Notes under the pieces: generated by a model | Seen by the model: only the letters and a program-made list of their open reading frames with translations | Told to the model about the DNA's origin: nothing | Database searches by the model: none | Assembly: GCF_012641395.1 (NCBI RefSeq) | Contig: NZ_JABAIH010000024.1 | Coordinates: forward strand, 1 to 54,226 | Origin: Rhizobium sp. P32RR-XVIII | GTDB lineage: Bacteria; Pseudomonadota; Alphaproteobacteria; Rhizobiales; Rhizobiaceae | Reading direction: 5' to 3' | DNA length: 54,226 nt | Program-made: the position numbers and the translations under genes | Shown here: positions 42,314 to 50,924 of the stretch, one piece after another | Layout: every line of letters begins with the position of its first letter | Position numbering within the stretch: position 1 is the stretch's first letter

Positions 42314-43010
42314 GCGAAACGAATGCCCGTAACGTGAGTGCACCTCGCAAGCACGGAACGCTGAGCCAACTACCTTTACTGAGAGTTGCAGTCGGCAAGG
42401 AAAGGCCATCCCCGCTCACCCGGCCCTCACACCAGCAGGCGGCCTCCACCTGCGAGATCCGGCATATGCAATCTACGCTTTCCTTCGGTTCACGACAAGG
42501 TTGCGCAAACGCTAGGACAGGCCCCTAAACGAGGACCGGAGCGCAGAGCGGCGCGGACGCGCTGGAACGCTCTAGGCTGGATCGGGAGAAAGAGCCCTGC
42601 GATCCCAGGGCTCGAGGTCGGGGTGGCCGCTTTGCTTCCGCCGTTAAATTCGACGTGACTCGCTGCGCTTGCAATTAACGCCTTCGATCTACAAAGGTTC
42701 CTTGTGCTCCGCGACATGCGCGAGAGACCTGCTTACCAAAAGGGTAAGAAAGCGCGTCCATCGTGTTTTCCGGCTACAGGCTGCCTTCCAAAAGTTGTAG
42801 CCGCGAAAGCGGAACGCCAAACTTGGGGAACTGCAGTCCGCCGGTTCGCCTCGCGTTCCAGCCATACAAACTGGCGGAAACCCACTTGGTTCCCGGCGTC
42901 CGGTCGTCACCTCCGAGCGTTGCGACAGCATACGAAATCACAACCAACAGTACGCAGATGGAAGTCCGCGCCAGACGAGCAGGGCTCGCCAGCGCTTTTG
43001 GCGTCGACTA
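42314..43010. other. About 700 bases without a recognised gene
   Basis: Reading all six frames shows only short open frames with no familiar motif. An 8-base stem GAGCCCTG/CAGGGCTC with a six-base loop lies at 42592-42613. The stretch ends at the insertion element and may be decayed coding DNA of unknown origin. Confidence 0.4.
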
Positions 43011-43026
43011 GGAGCCGTGGACACTT
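43011..43026 (+). repeat. Left terminal inverted repeat of the IS5-family element
   Basis: GGAGCCGTGGACACTT, facing inward. Matches the right repeat in 13 of 16 positions. It contains the stop codon of the transposase second frame (43025-43027). Confidence 0.8.
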
Positions 43027-43797
43027 ACCTGAGCCATAGGATTGTTGCCGCAAGAGCGATCATGGCTCGGTAATTTCGGGCGGTTTTCTCATAGCGTGTG
43101 GCGATGCGTCGAAACTGCTTGAGCTTTGAGAAGCAGCACTCGACGAGATAGCGTTGAGCATAGAGTTGCTTGTCGAGTGGGTATTTGCGGGCACGAGACG
43201 GATTGTTTGGGATGACCGCTTTGGCGCCTTTGTCGGCAATAGCCTTTCGCAGCCGATCGCTGTCGTAGGCAGTATCAGCCATGACGACCTCGGCTGGCAT
43301 GTCCTCGATCAAGAGGTCAGCTTGCGGCGCATCGCCTTTCTGGCCGCCGGTGAGCACGAAGCGGACAGGGCATCCAAGACCACGCACCGCCAGGTGGATT
43401 TTGGTGCTCAAGCCGCCGCGGGAACGGCCAAGGGCCTGATCTTCAGCCCCTTTTTTGCACCGGAAGCGTGTTGATGCGCCCGGATGATGGTGCTGTCGAC
43501 GATCAGGTATTCGAAGTCGCTGTCATCCGACATCGCTTCAAAGACACGCCACCAGACACCCTTTTGGTTCCACCGGCTGAAGCGCCTAAACACGCTGTTC
43601 CAATCGCCAAACACATCCGGCAGATCGCGCCAGGGCGACCCCGTGCGCGCGATCCACAAGACCGCTTCGATAAACATGCGATTGTCGCGACCCGAAGAAC
43701 CGCGCGTGCGATCATCGCCGATAATATGCTGCGACATCCGCTCCCATTGATCGTCGCGAAGAATCAAACGGTCAAGAACACCCATGACTGCCTCCAA
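43025..43797 (-). CDS. IS5-family transposase, two frames joined by a -1 frameshift
   Basis: The first frame (43408-43797, 129 residues) has MEAVMGVLDRLILRDDQW, GSPWRDLPDVFGDWNSVFRRF (helix-turn-helix region) and LIVDSTIIRAHQHASGAKKG with the first catalytic Asp. The second (43025-43411) has STKIHLAVRGLG, MADTAYDSDRLRKAI with the second Asp and YLVECCFSKLKQFRRIATRYEK with the Glu of the DDE triad. They are joined at an A6G-type slippery run (GCAAAAAAGGGG): a -1 shift gives GAKKGAEDQALGRSRGGLSTKIH, the normal family join. The full DDE set is present, so the transposase could be active. Confidence 0.9.
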
Positions 43798-43837
43798 AAG
43801 CAGTCTTGAATCACATCAGAACTCCGTTGGGAATCCC

Positions 43838-43853
43838 AAGAGTCCACACCTCC
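43838..43853 (-). repeat. Right terminal inverted repeat of the IS5-family element
   Basis: Reads GGAGGTGTGGACTCTT on the minus strand. Followed on the plus strand by the TA target duplication at 43854-43855. Confidence 0.8.
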
Positions 43854-44118
43854 TAGGGCATCCAGCAGATTGCCCGAAGCAACAGGGACAAAAACGTCGA
43901 CTGCTGTGCAGCGAATACGGAGAACTACAAACAATCCTGCCGTGGCTCCCAAAAGCGTCGGCTTGGAACACTACCTCTCCTCCTTTGATATATTCGATTT
44001 TCGGCATCGCTCGCTTAAGTGCAGGCGAAAAAAGTGCCACCTGTTCGTCTTGAGGATAACGAGAACGGCAGAGCGTTTTGGAAGGCCGCCGGAGCGAGTA
44101 GCCGTCGCAGCGCATCCG
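43854..44118. other. Right flank of the IS, no recognised gene
   Basis: A minus-strand open frame begins at an ATG near 44007 (MPKIEYIKGGEVVFQADAF) and runs into the IS. It has no known motif. It might be the 5' part of a gene cut by the insertion, but the left flank of the IS does not continue it clearly. Confidence 0.3.
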
Positions 44119-45027
44119 CTACGTCAGGAACGGCATCTCTGCCTTGAGTGTTTCAGCCAGCGCTTCGCTGAAGGCGGCGATCGGGCGGGCCAGCCGACCG
44201 ACGGGTGGGCGATGCAGAACCCAGGAGATGACTTTCGGGCGGAAATCCGGCGTGTCGATGATCTCGACTGCATCGCGCCAGGGGCTGCCGGCCAGCGCCG
44301 CCGGCGTGACGATGCCGATGCCGAGACCGCGAGCGACGAGCGACATTCTGAGATCAGCGGTCATGGCTTCGACGCCGACGTTGAATGGCAGCCGTTCGAC
44401 TTCGAAACGGTGATGGATGAAGGCGCGGAAGCCGCAGCCCGCCTGATTCATGATCCAAGGAAACCTCGAAAGCTCATGGAGCCTCGGTGTCTTGGGAACG
44501 TTGAGCGATGGAGCGGCCACCAGAAGCACGCCATGCGTTCCGAGATTGTTGCCGACGACATCTTCGGGCGGGTGAACGCCCTCCGGCAGGCAGACCGCCA
44601 CCGCATCGAGCTGACTATGAGCGACCTGATCGACAAGCTGCGGCGACCAACCGGAGAAAATGCGCAGCGTCAATTGCGGGAACTGGCTGCGTAGCCGGTC
44701 GAGCGGCGGCGAGAGGGCCGCCTCTGAAAGATAGGGCATGACGCCGAGACGGAACTCGCCGCCGATCGTCCCGGCCGGCGAGACGCCGGCCTTCAGATCG
44801 TCCAATGAGCGGAGCACGCGGCGGCCGTGCTCATAGGCCTCGCGTCCGGCCGCCGTCGGCTTAAGCGGCTTGGATTGCCGGTCGAGGAGGGCAATGCCGA
44901 GACTGTCCTCAAGGTTCTGCACACGACGGGTGATGCCCGGTTGGGTCAGGTTGATCCGCGCCGAGGCTGCGACGATCGATCCTGTTTCCACCACAGCGAC
45001 GAATGCTTCGAGATCATGGATATTCAT
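44119..45027 (-). CDS. LysR-family regulator
   Basis: The 302-residue protein has the N-terminal winged helix-turn-helix (DLEAFVAVVETGSIVAASARINLTQPGITRRVQNLE, about 5-40) and a substrate-binding domain starting RLGVMPYLSEAALS. It is divergent from an MFS transporter gene across about 100 bases with small palindromes, the usual LysR control layout. The likely target is that transporter gene and itself. The inducer is not known. Confidence 0.88.
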   Translation of the reverse strand: MNIHDLEAFVAVVETGSIVAASARINLTQPGITRRVQNLEDSLGIALLDRQSKPLKPTAAGREAYEHGRRVLRSLDDLKAGVSPAGTIGGEFRLGVMPYLSEAALSPPLDRLRSQFPQLTLRIFSGWSPQLVDQVAHSQLDAVAVCLPEGVHPPEDVVGNNLGTHGVLLVAAPSLNVPKTPRLHELSRFPWIMNQAGCGFRAFIHHRFEVERLPFNVGVEAMTADLRMSLVARGLGIGIVTPAALAGSPWRDAVEIIDTPDFRPKVISWVLHRPPVGRLARPIAAFSEALAETLKAEMPFLT

Positions 45028-45127
45028 AACAAATCCGCATAATCATTATCAGCTCATTTCATTTGCCGCATTATGCAGGATAACGATAAACATGGCTATC
45101 AATATTAGCAAAATTATCGGAGAGCCC
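45028..45127. promoter_or_regulatory. Divergent lysR-MFS operator region
   Basis: It holds ATAAT-C-ATTAT at 45039-45049 and GCAT-T-ATGC at 45068-45076, both dyads with a one-base centre. The first matches the T-N-A style of LysR boxes placed near the regulator start. The second lies closer to the transporter gene. Confidence 0.45.
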
Positions 45128-46363
45128 ATGTCACCCGTGTCCGAACGCGTCGCGAACAAGTTTGACGAGTTTGAAGAGGAAATGCAGGAAACCACTGCTG
45201 GTCCCTCCACTTTGCTTTTTGCCATCGCCACCGGTGTCATCGTCACCAATCTCTTCGCGCCTCAGACGCTTGTCGGCGTCATCGGTCCGTCGCTCGGCTT
45301 TTCGGAAAACAGCGCCGGCCTCGTCGCCATGGCGTCATTGCTGGGTTATGCCGCCGGCCTGTTCTTCCTCGTGCCGCTGGCCGATCTCGTCGAAAACCGC
45401 CGGCTGGTGCTGCGGATGCTCGTTTCCGCACTGGTCGCAGCCGTCGCTGCAGCCTTCGCACCGACCGGCTGGAGCCTGCTCGTCTTTCTCTTCCTGCTCG
45501 GCGCGGCCTGTTCCGCCATTCAGATCCTAGTGCCGATTGCAGCGGCCATGACGCCACCTGAACATCGCGGCCGGGTGATCGGAAACGTCATGAGCGGTCT
45601 CATGGTCGGCATTTTGCTGTCGCGGCCCCTGGCTAGTCTCGTCGCCGACATCTGGGGCTGGCGGAGCTTCTATGCGGTCAGCGCTGCGGCCCTCGCCCTA
45701 CTGACTGGCGTTCTTGCGCTCCGATTGCCGGAACGCAGGCCGCTGGTGAGCACCGGCTACGCTAGCTTGATCGCCTCGCTCTGGCACCTCCTGCGCGATG
45801 AGCCGGTATTGCGGATACGGGCGTTCACGGCCGCACTGGTGATGGCGAGTTTCAGCCTTTTCTGGACCGCGGTCGCGCTGCGACTGGCGCAGCCGCCATT
45901 CTCCCTTGGCCAAGCCGACATCGCCCTTTTTGCCCTTGTCGGAGCAGGCGGCGCGGCGGCGACCTCTCCTTTCGGGCGGATGGGCGATCGGGGCTGGACG
46001 CGTATGGCGACAACCGCCTCCCATCTGATCTTGATCGGCGCCATGGCGCTGTCTGCATGGGCAGGCGAGGCTAAGACCGGCCATCCAGTGTTTTTCCTGA
46101 TTCTGCTCGGCGCGGGTGCCGTCATGCTCGATGTCGGCGTTACCGGCGACCAGACATTGGGCCGCAGGGCGATCAATTTGCTACGGCCGGAAGCGCGCGG
46201 CCGCATCAACGGCCTGTTCGTCGGCATCTTCTTTCTCGGCGGTGCCGTCGGCTCGGCCCTGGCGGGGACGGCCTGGAGCTGGGGCGGCTGGACCGCGGTC
46301 TGCGCCGCCGGCGCAGTTTTCGGAGCTGCGGCACTTCTGAGCGGGTTTGCCACAAGGAGCTGA
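45128..46363 (+). CDS. Major facilitator superfamily transporter
   Basis: The 411-residue membrane protein has twelve predicted helices and an MFS linker MTPPEHRGRVIGNVMSGLMVG between helices 4 and 5. The start at 45128 (MSPVSERV) has a GGAGA site; ATG at 45092 is an alternative that adds twelve residues. The frame before that is antisense to the lysR gene and is not used. The divergent LysR gene suggests an inducible exporter. The substrate is not visible. Confidence 0.87.
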   Translation: MSPVSERVANKFDEFEEEMQETTAGPSTLLFAIATGVIVTNLFAPQTLVGVIGPSLGFSENSAGLVAMASLLGYAAGLFFLVPLADLVENRRLVLRMLVSALVAAVAAAFAPTGWSLLVFLFLLGAACSAIQILVPIAAAMTPPEHRGRVIGNVMSGLMVGILLSRPLASLVADIWGWRSFYAVSAAALALLTGVLALRLPERRPLVSTGYASLIASLWHLLRDEPVLRIRAFTAALVMASFSLFWTAVALRLAQPPFSLGQADIALFALVGAGGAAATSPFGRMGDRGWTRMATTASHLILIGAMALSAWAGEAKTGHPVFFLILLGAGAVMLDVGVTGDQTLGRRAINLLRPEARGRINGLFVGIFFLGGAVGSALAGTAWSWGGWTAVCAAGAVFGAAALLSGFATRS

Positions 46364-46492
46364 CATATCCTGCGGCCCGAATGTTCATAACGAATAAATG
46401 GCGGCGTGGCCGCTTTGTCGAAACGTCCGTTGCCGGTGAATCGGTACGGACATTCGTGCCCCGCCGTTGTCGCCCGTGCCTTCCATCGATGT

Positions 46493-46760
46493 GCTTTCAC
46501 TCCTGGAGCGACTTAGCTTAGCGGAGCGAGCGCTCTTGCGGCTGGATGGCATTCCAATGCTGCTCCCGCGTTAGGAGCTCTTTCTTTATATGTATGTCAG
46601 GAAAGAAGCTGTCTTATCATCGCAGATCCAAGGGACGCAGTCGACACTTCCGATCTCTTACGTTTTTAGATGGAAGCGCAGGCCGGGCAACCAATCGATG
46701 ATATTCGCGAAGTCTCCAATTACGTCGATGCAATGATATATGGTCTGGAACAGCTATCGT
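46493..46760 (+). pseudogene. Degraded Fic-family gene, N-terminal part
   Basis: Conceptual translation gives the Fic-family N-terminal landmarks in order: LAERALLRLDGIPMLLPR, a stop, ELFLYMYVRKEAVLSSQIQGTQSTLP (family form EAVLSSQIEGTQSSL), a one-base frameshift, DLLRF, a stop, and MEAQAGQPIDDIREVSNYVDAMIYGLEQL. Two stops and one frameshift in under 270 bases and the absence of the HxFxxGNGR active site show it is dead. The remainder of the gene is missing before the epimerase pseudogene. Identification rests on remembered Fic N-terminal sequence and would be settled by a BLASTX search. Confidence 0.75.
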
Positions 46761-46861
46761 CCGCGTTGTGTCGGAGGCCGAGATCGAGCTTTGACGATCT
46801 TGACGATCCCCGCGGGCCGCTCGAACATGGTCGAATAAATTAGGCTTTCGCGGAGTTAATC

Positions 46862-47573
46862 ATGACCGAAACGATATTTCTCGCCGGCGCGACAGGAGCG
46901 ATCGGACGCCGGCTTCTCCCGTTGCTCGTGAAGGCCGACTTTCTTGTCTACGGCACGACCCGCAAGCCCGAGCGGCAGGACGACATTCGCCAAGCGGGCG
47001 CCATTCCTGTCGTCGTTGACGTTTTCAATTCGGCGGCGCTGACCGAGGTACTTCGGAAGGCGAAGCCGAAGATCGTTATCCATCAGCTAACTGATTTGCC
47101 ATACGGCCTCGACCCAGCACTGATCGAGGAGGCGCGGATCCGAAACGCTCATTTGCGTGAAGTAGGAACAAGGAACCTAGCCGAAGCCGCAGTTGCGGCC
47201 GGAAGCAGAAAGGTTGATATCGCAAAGCATCGCCTGGGTGTACGGCGAAAGTGCAGGCCCCATTACCGAGGAAACCCCGCTACAGGAGAGCGCGGCAGCA
47301 ATTAAGACGCTTGAGAAACTGTCGCTCGAAACGGACGGCCTGTCTGGGACTGTGCTCCGGTACGGACTGCTCTATGGTCAGGGCACTGGCTCGGATGGAC
47401 CGCATGGCAAGATAACGCTCCACGTAGACGATGCTGCCGACGCCGCGCTGCGGGCTGCCCAGCGACAGGTGACAGGTTGCTTCAATATCGTCGACGATGG
47501 CGGACCAGTATCCAATGCAAAGGCGAGATCCGGTTTGGACTGGATTCCCAAATATGGGATGCGGGGCGCTTAA
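46862..47573 (+). pseudogene. NAD-dependent epimerase/dehydratase, frameshifted
   Basis: The first frame (46862-about 47215) opens MTETIFLAGATGAIGRRLLPLLVKA, a Rossmann motif of extended SDR proteins, and runs to GTRNLAEAAVAAGSRK. A frameshift near 47205-47220 moves the reading to the second frame (to 47573), which continues SIAWVYGESAGPITEETPL, SGTVLRYGLLYGQGTGSD, HGKITLHVDDAADAALRAA and FNIVDDGGPVSNAKAR, the rest of the same family. Joined, it would be about 235 residues. Unless there is a sequencing error it is not functional. It is followed at once by the GST pseudogene on the other strand. Confidence 0.8.
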
Positions 47574-47679
47574 CCTGTGACTGCCAGATTTTGGGCATTC
47601 CGAACCGAATATATCCAGGCGGCAACCGACAATCTCGCGCGAAGAAAGCCAAACTTGCGATCTCCCGCCGATTGATCTG

Positions 47680-47998
47680 CATGACGCGACGTACGGCAGG
47701 ATGAGACACTATCTTGACCATTAGCCGCGTCCAGGCGCGCCAACGACCGGCCATTGAAAACCCGATGCGCTCCCCAAAGCCAGAGCACGAGTAGATAGAT
47801 GTCAGCAATGCTGTATCCTGATCGAACCGCCCCCTCCCATTCAGCTGAAAGGCGTTCCTCGATCCCGTCGAAATGCTCTTCAATCTTCCACCAGCCTTTA
47901 GTGACCACCTCGCGATAAGTGTTGGGATCGAGGGCAAAGCGATCGGGGTGCCGTATCTGCTCGAACGCCACCCCTCATGAGGAATGAGTTTAGCCTCG
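47680..47998 (-). pseudogene. Glutathione S-transferase, decayed partial copy
   Basis: This copy aligns to the intact gene at 52046-52675 with about 16 substitutions by eye over some 285 bases (47683-47975 vs 52069-52364). It has a 2-base deletion near 47770 and a 58-base gap at 47975/47976 relative to the intact copy (missing 52365-52422). Homology resumes for 20 bases and stops at about 47997. The N-terminal thioredoxin-like half is absent. The encoded fragment has the C-terminal helix domain only (PDRFALDPNTYREVVTKGWWKIEEHF). Confidence 0.85.
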
Positions 47999-48057
47999 TT
48001 TTTGGGGCAGTGCGCGAGCTTTCCGGCCGTTCTTCGTTCCGGATTTATGGGCTATAA
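47998..48057 (+). pseudogene. Short C-terminal remnant, possibly DUF1403-like
   Basis: Twenty codons read VFGAVRELSGRSSFRIYGL and stop with TAA at 48055-48057, two bases before the ScpB frame. In many rhizobial plasmids I recall a DUF1403 gene ending in a similar way directly ahead of an ScpB gene. The identification is from memory of that arrangement and needs a search. If right, the gene was destroyed when the GST copy was joined here. Confidence 0.3.
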
Positions 48058-48177
48058 CGATGGCGGGAGCGAGCGCAGCCAGAACCAGCCGGCGTCAGCC
48101 AAAAGAGCGACAGCGAGAGGTTCTCTATGATCGCGAACTCGAAGACTTGCCGCCGGAGCTGCGTTGGCGGGAGTGGG

Positions 48178-48936
48178 ATGCAGCGGATCGAGGCGGTCAT
48201 CTTTGCCTCGGCCGAGCCGGTCAGCCGCGAGACACTGGCGCGGGTGGTAGGAAAAGACTGCAGCATCGACCTGTTGGTCGACGATCTCGTCGAGGAGTTA
48301 CGCGACCGCCCTTGCGAGCTGGTCTCGGTCGCCGGCGGCTGGCAACACCGCACCCGTTCGCGCTTCGCGGAAACGATCCGCGCCTCCCTGGCGCCGACAA
48401 GCGGAGGGGCGGCGGCGCTGTCGGAGTTCGAGGCGATGGTGCTGATGGCGGCGCGATATTTCCAGCCGGTTACACGCAGCGAGCTGTCGGAGATTTTTGG
48501 AAGAGAAGTCAGTCGCGATACGATCGCCACGCTTCGCGGGGCAGGGTTCCTGTCGTCAGGGCCGCGTAGTCCGACGCCAGGGGCGCCTTACACTTATGTA
48601 ACCACCCAGCACATTCTCTCGGCGTTTGGCATGGAGACGTTGCGCGACTTGCCAGACGTCGAGGCACTCGAGGATGCAGGGCTTCTTGGCCGAAAGCTCG
48701 TTGAGGATGATTCGTTGGCTTCGGAGGTGGAGAGAGCTAATCGTTACGATCCGCACATCCGCGCTGTCCGTCTTTCGTCGGAGAGCGAAGGCCTACTGGA
48801 TGATTGGCTGGTTCAGTCTCGTTTGACGTTCACGGCGGGGAGTGTCTTCAGCAACTTGCCCATGCGTCATGAACTTGATCGGTACCGCCCGCGTGATAGA
48901 CCGGTACAACGCGAGAAGGCCTTCCGGGATTTGTGA
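48178..48936 (+). CDS. ScpB-like chromosome-segregation protein with frameshifted N-terminus
   Basis: From ATG 48178 the product is 252 residues with the ScpB winged-helix pattern: RIEAVIFASAEPVSRETLARVVG, LVSVAGGWQHRTRSRFAETI, ALSEFEAMVLMAARYFQPVTRSELSEIFGREVSRDTIATLRGAGFL and YTYVTTQHILSAFGMETLRDLPD. Upstream, another frame from 48060 encodes MAGASAARTSRRQP...LPPELRWREW, which I believe is the usual N-terminus of plasmid ScpB proteins, and an extra G at about 48175-48177 breaks it from the rest. The core domain may still be made from 48178. ScpB helps SMC in chromosome condensation; the role of plasmid versions is unclear. Confidence 0.72.
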   Translation: MQRIEAVIFASAEPVSRETLARVVGKDCSIDLLVDDLVEELRDRPCELVSVAGGWQHRTRSRFAETIRASLAPTSGGAAALSEFEAMVLMAARYFQPVTRSELSEIFGREVSRDTIATLRGAGFLSSGPRSPTPGAPYTYVTTQHILSAFGMETLRDLPDVEALEDAGLLGRKLVEDDSLASEVERANRYDPHIRAVRLSSESEGLLDDWLVQSRLTFTAGSVFSNLPMRHELDRYRPRDRPVQREKAFRDL

Positions 48937-48939
48937 ACA

Positions 48940-49818
48940 ATGGACACGTTCGACGCTCTTCGTTTGTTCCTGAGCATTGCGGAGGCGGGAAGCCTCTCGG
49001 CTGCCGCCCGAAAGCATTCGGTCGCGACGTCAACGGTTACCTCTGCTCTCCAGCAGTTGGAGAGGCAAAGAGGTACGACACTGGTCAGACGGTCCACTCG
49101 GCGTCTCGCGTTTACCCAAGAGGGGCTCCAGTTCTTAGCGGACACACGGAAACTGCTTGCTGATTGGGACGCGTCCATCGGCGGTGCGAAGGAGGGGCCT
49201 TTACGAGGTACAATCAAGATGACATCGACGGTCGACTTCGGGCGAAGCAAGATCGTTCCGGCGATCGATCGCTTCATGGAAATACATCCAGGAATTTCCA
49301 TCGATTTGCACGTTACCGACAGCGTCATGGATCTCGTTGAACACAACATCGACCTTGCGATAAGGAACGGTCCTCTCAGAGATTCCTCGCTCAAAGCGCG
49401 CCTTATCCTGCGAGGAAAGCGCGTAGTTTGCGCCGCCCCCTCCTATTGGGAGGCCCGCGGTAAAGCTCTGCATCCGGGAGACCTTGTTGGTCACACGTGC
49501 CTAGTTGTCTCGCGGCCGGCAACGACTTTTTCGACATGGCACTTCTCAGATGCTGGAAATATGATCTCAATCCGCGTGTCTGGGAACCGAGTTGTCAACG
49601 ATGGCTCGATTTTGAAGAGATGGGCCTTGAAAGGATATGGCGTTTTACTGTGCCCAATATGGGATGTCGAAGACGAACTGGCGGCAGGCGACTTGGTGAC
49701 GGCCCTTGACGAATTTTTACCGGACAACGCCAACCTCTATGCCGTTACCGATGGCAGCACGGTGAATCATCGCGTCCGGGCTTTGATCGACTTCCTGGCA
49801 GAGGAACTTCATCGTTAG
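48940..49818 (+). CDS. LysR-family regulator
   Basis: The 292-residue protein has the N-terminal helix-turn-helix (ALRLFLSIAEAGSLSAAARKHSVATSTVTSALQQLE, about 5-40) and a GRIKM-type effector domain of the CrgA-like group (IKMTSTVDFGRSKIVPAIDRFMEIHPGISIDL). It starts four bases after the ScpB stop. The SDR gene at 50173 lies downstream on the same strand and is a plausible target, but that is only proximity. Confidence 0.87.
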   Translation: MDTFDALRLFLSIAEAGSLSAAARKHSVATSTVTSALQQLERQRGTTLVRRSTRRLAFTQEGLQFLADTRKLLADWDASIGGAKEGPLRGTIKMTSTVDFGRSKIVPAIDRFMEIHPGISIDLHVTDSVMDLVEHNIDLAIRNGPLRDSSLKARLILRGKRVVCAAPSYWEARGKALHPGDLVGHTCLVVSRPATTFSTWHFSDAGNMISIRVSGNRVVNDGSILKRWALKGYGVLLCPIWDVEDELAAGDLVTALDEFLPDNANLYAVTDGSTVNHRVRALIDFLAEELHR

Positions 49819-50172
49819 TCGATGGGCCATATAGACGTGAATAAGCTCAGGTCCAAAGGCCGGTGAATCAGCAAAGATCCATTACTCTGCTGACCAAAAG
49901 CTAGAAGGTCCGGCACTCGCTTGGGCGCTCTTGCGTAAAGGACCGCATCCCTCGCCCTATGACTGCGCTGACAGCGGCGAGAGGTGCGCATGCGACGCTT
50001 TCTCCTCCAAAATTCTAGGTGATTTCTCGCAATTTCCGAAAGGTGACTTCGGAACCTGCCCGATTATCGCAGACGGTGAAATCACCAATATCGGTGACGT
50101 ACACATTGGACGCGGATCGCATTGAGCGGGTGCCGCAACCAAGATATTTCTTGGAAGGACAAGATCAAGATC
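49819..50172. other. Intergenic before the SDR gene, with repeated GGTGA sites
   Basis: Nothing coding was recognised. GGTGA occurs at 50042-50046, 50075-50079 and 50093-50097, and TCACC at 50082-50086, so 50075-50086 is a dyad GGTGA-AA-TCACC. These could be operator half-sites. A GGAAGGA site at about 50152 precedes the ATG at 50173 at an unusually long distance of some 13 bases. Confidence 0.35.
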
Positions 50173-50871
50173 ATGAGTAAAGTTGTCATCGTTACTGGCG
50201 CTTCGCAAGGCATCGGAGCCGCAATCGTCCAGGCATTCCGTAAGCTCGATTACCGAATTGTCGCGACCTCCCGCGCGATCAAGCCGTCGGAAGACCCGAA
50301 CATCCTGACGGTTGCTGGTGATATCGGCGATCCCGCGACCGCCGTGCGTGTCATCTCTGAAGCGGTTGCACGGTTCGGTCGCATCGACACCTTGGTGAAC
50401 AACGCCGGCATCTTTATCGGCAAGCCTTTTACGGAAAACAGCATTGAAGATTATAACGCCGTCATGAACGTGAACATGGCCGGCTTCTTCCACATCACGA
50501 AGCTTGCCATCGCCGAAATGGAAAAACAGGCGGGCGGTCACGTTGTAAATATCACCGGGAGCATCGATAACGGAATTACCGGCTCGCACGTGGCGCTGGC
50601 GGCACTCACCAAGGGTGGCCTGAATGCCGTTACCCGGGTGCTGGCGATTGAATATGCGAAGAGGGGTATCCGCGTGAATGCGGTGGCACCAGGCGTGACG
50701 GACACGCCGATGCATCCTAGACAACATCACGAAATGCTCGGCACCTTCCATCCGCTTGGCCGCATCGGCGAAGCGAGCGAGGTCGCGAGCGCTGTCGTGT
50801 TCCTCGATTCTGCAGAATTCGTCACAGGTGAAATCCTGCACGTTGATGGCGGCCAGAGCGCAGGTCGTTAA
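50173..50871 (+). CDS. SDR-family protein lacking the catalytic tyrosine
   Basis: The 232-residue protein has TGASQGIG (8-15) and NNAG (76-79) of short-chain dehydrogenases. The catalytic YxxxK motif is degenerate: the Lys is Lys147 (ALAALTKGG) but the Tyr four residues before is Ala143. As I recall, some SDR subgroups carry ALTKGG at this place, so it may bind NAD(P) and act as a non-canonical enzyme or a binding protein. The ATG at 50173 is preferred over 50122. A strong terminator follows the stop. Confidence 0.82.
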   Translation: MSKVVIVTGASQGIGAAIVQAFRKLDYRIVATSRAIKPSEDPNILTVAGDIGDPATAVRVISEAVARFGRIDTLVNNAGIFIGKPFTENSIEDYNAVMNVNMAGFFHITKLAIAEMEKQAGGHVVNITGSIDNGITGSHVALAALTKGGLNAVTRVLAIEYAKRGIRVNAVAPGVTDTPMHPRQHHEMLGTFHPLGRIGEASEVASAVVFLDSAEFVTGEILHVDGGQSAGR

Positions 50872-50877
50872 GCAATA

Positions 50878-50924
50878 CCGACGGAGTTCCCGCGCTTGCG
50901 ACGAGGGACTCCGTCGGCCTTTCC
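50878..50924 (+). terminator. Rho-independent-type hairpin after the SDR gene
   Basis: A stem CCGACGGAGT...ACTCCGTCGG (50878-50887 with 50908-50917, extended by CCC/GGG with one bulged T) closes a loop of about a dozen bases, and is followed by CCTTTCC. It lies seven bases past the SDR stop. The U-tract is weak but the stem is long and perfect. Confidence 0.75.

Larger units (their letters stand above)
43011..43853 (-). mobile_element. IS5-family insertion sequence (IS427-like group), complete
   Basis: The element is 843 bp. Its ends are imperfect inverted repeats: GGAGCCGTGGACACTT at 43011-43026 and, read on the other strand, GGAGGTGTGGACTCTT at 43838-43853, matching in 13 of 16 positions. 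It is flanked by TA on both sides (43009-43010 and 43854-43855), a 2-bp target duplication as expected for this group. Inside is one transposase gene in two overlapping frames. The target site holds no recognised gene. Grouping within IS5 is by transposase style, size and TA duplication. Confidence 0.88.

Noticed and set aside
42314..43010. Short open frames in the stretch left of the IS
   Set aside because: Several 60-110 codon frames exist but none has a recognised motif or good ribosome binding site, so no gene is claimed.
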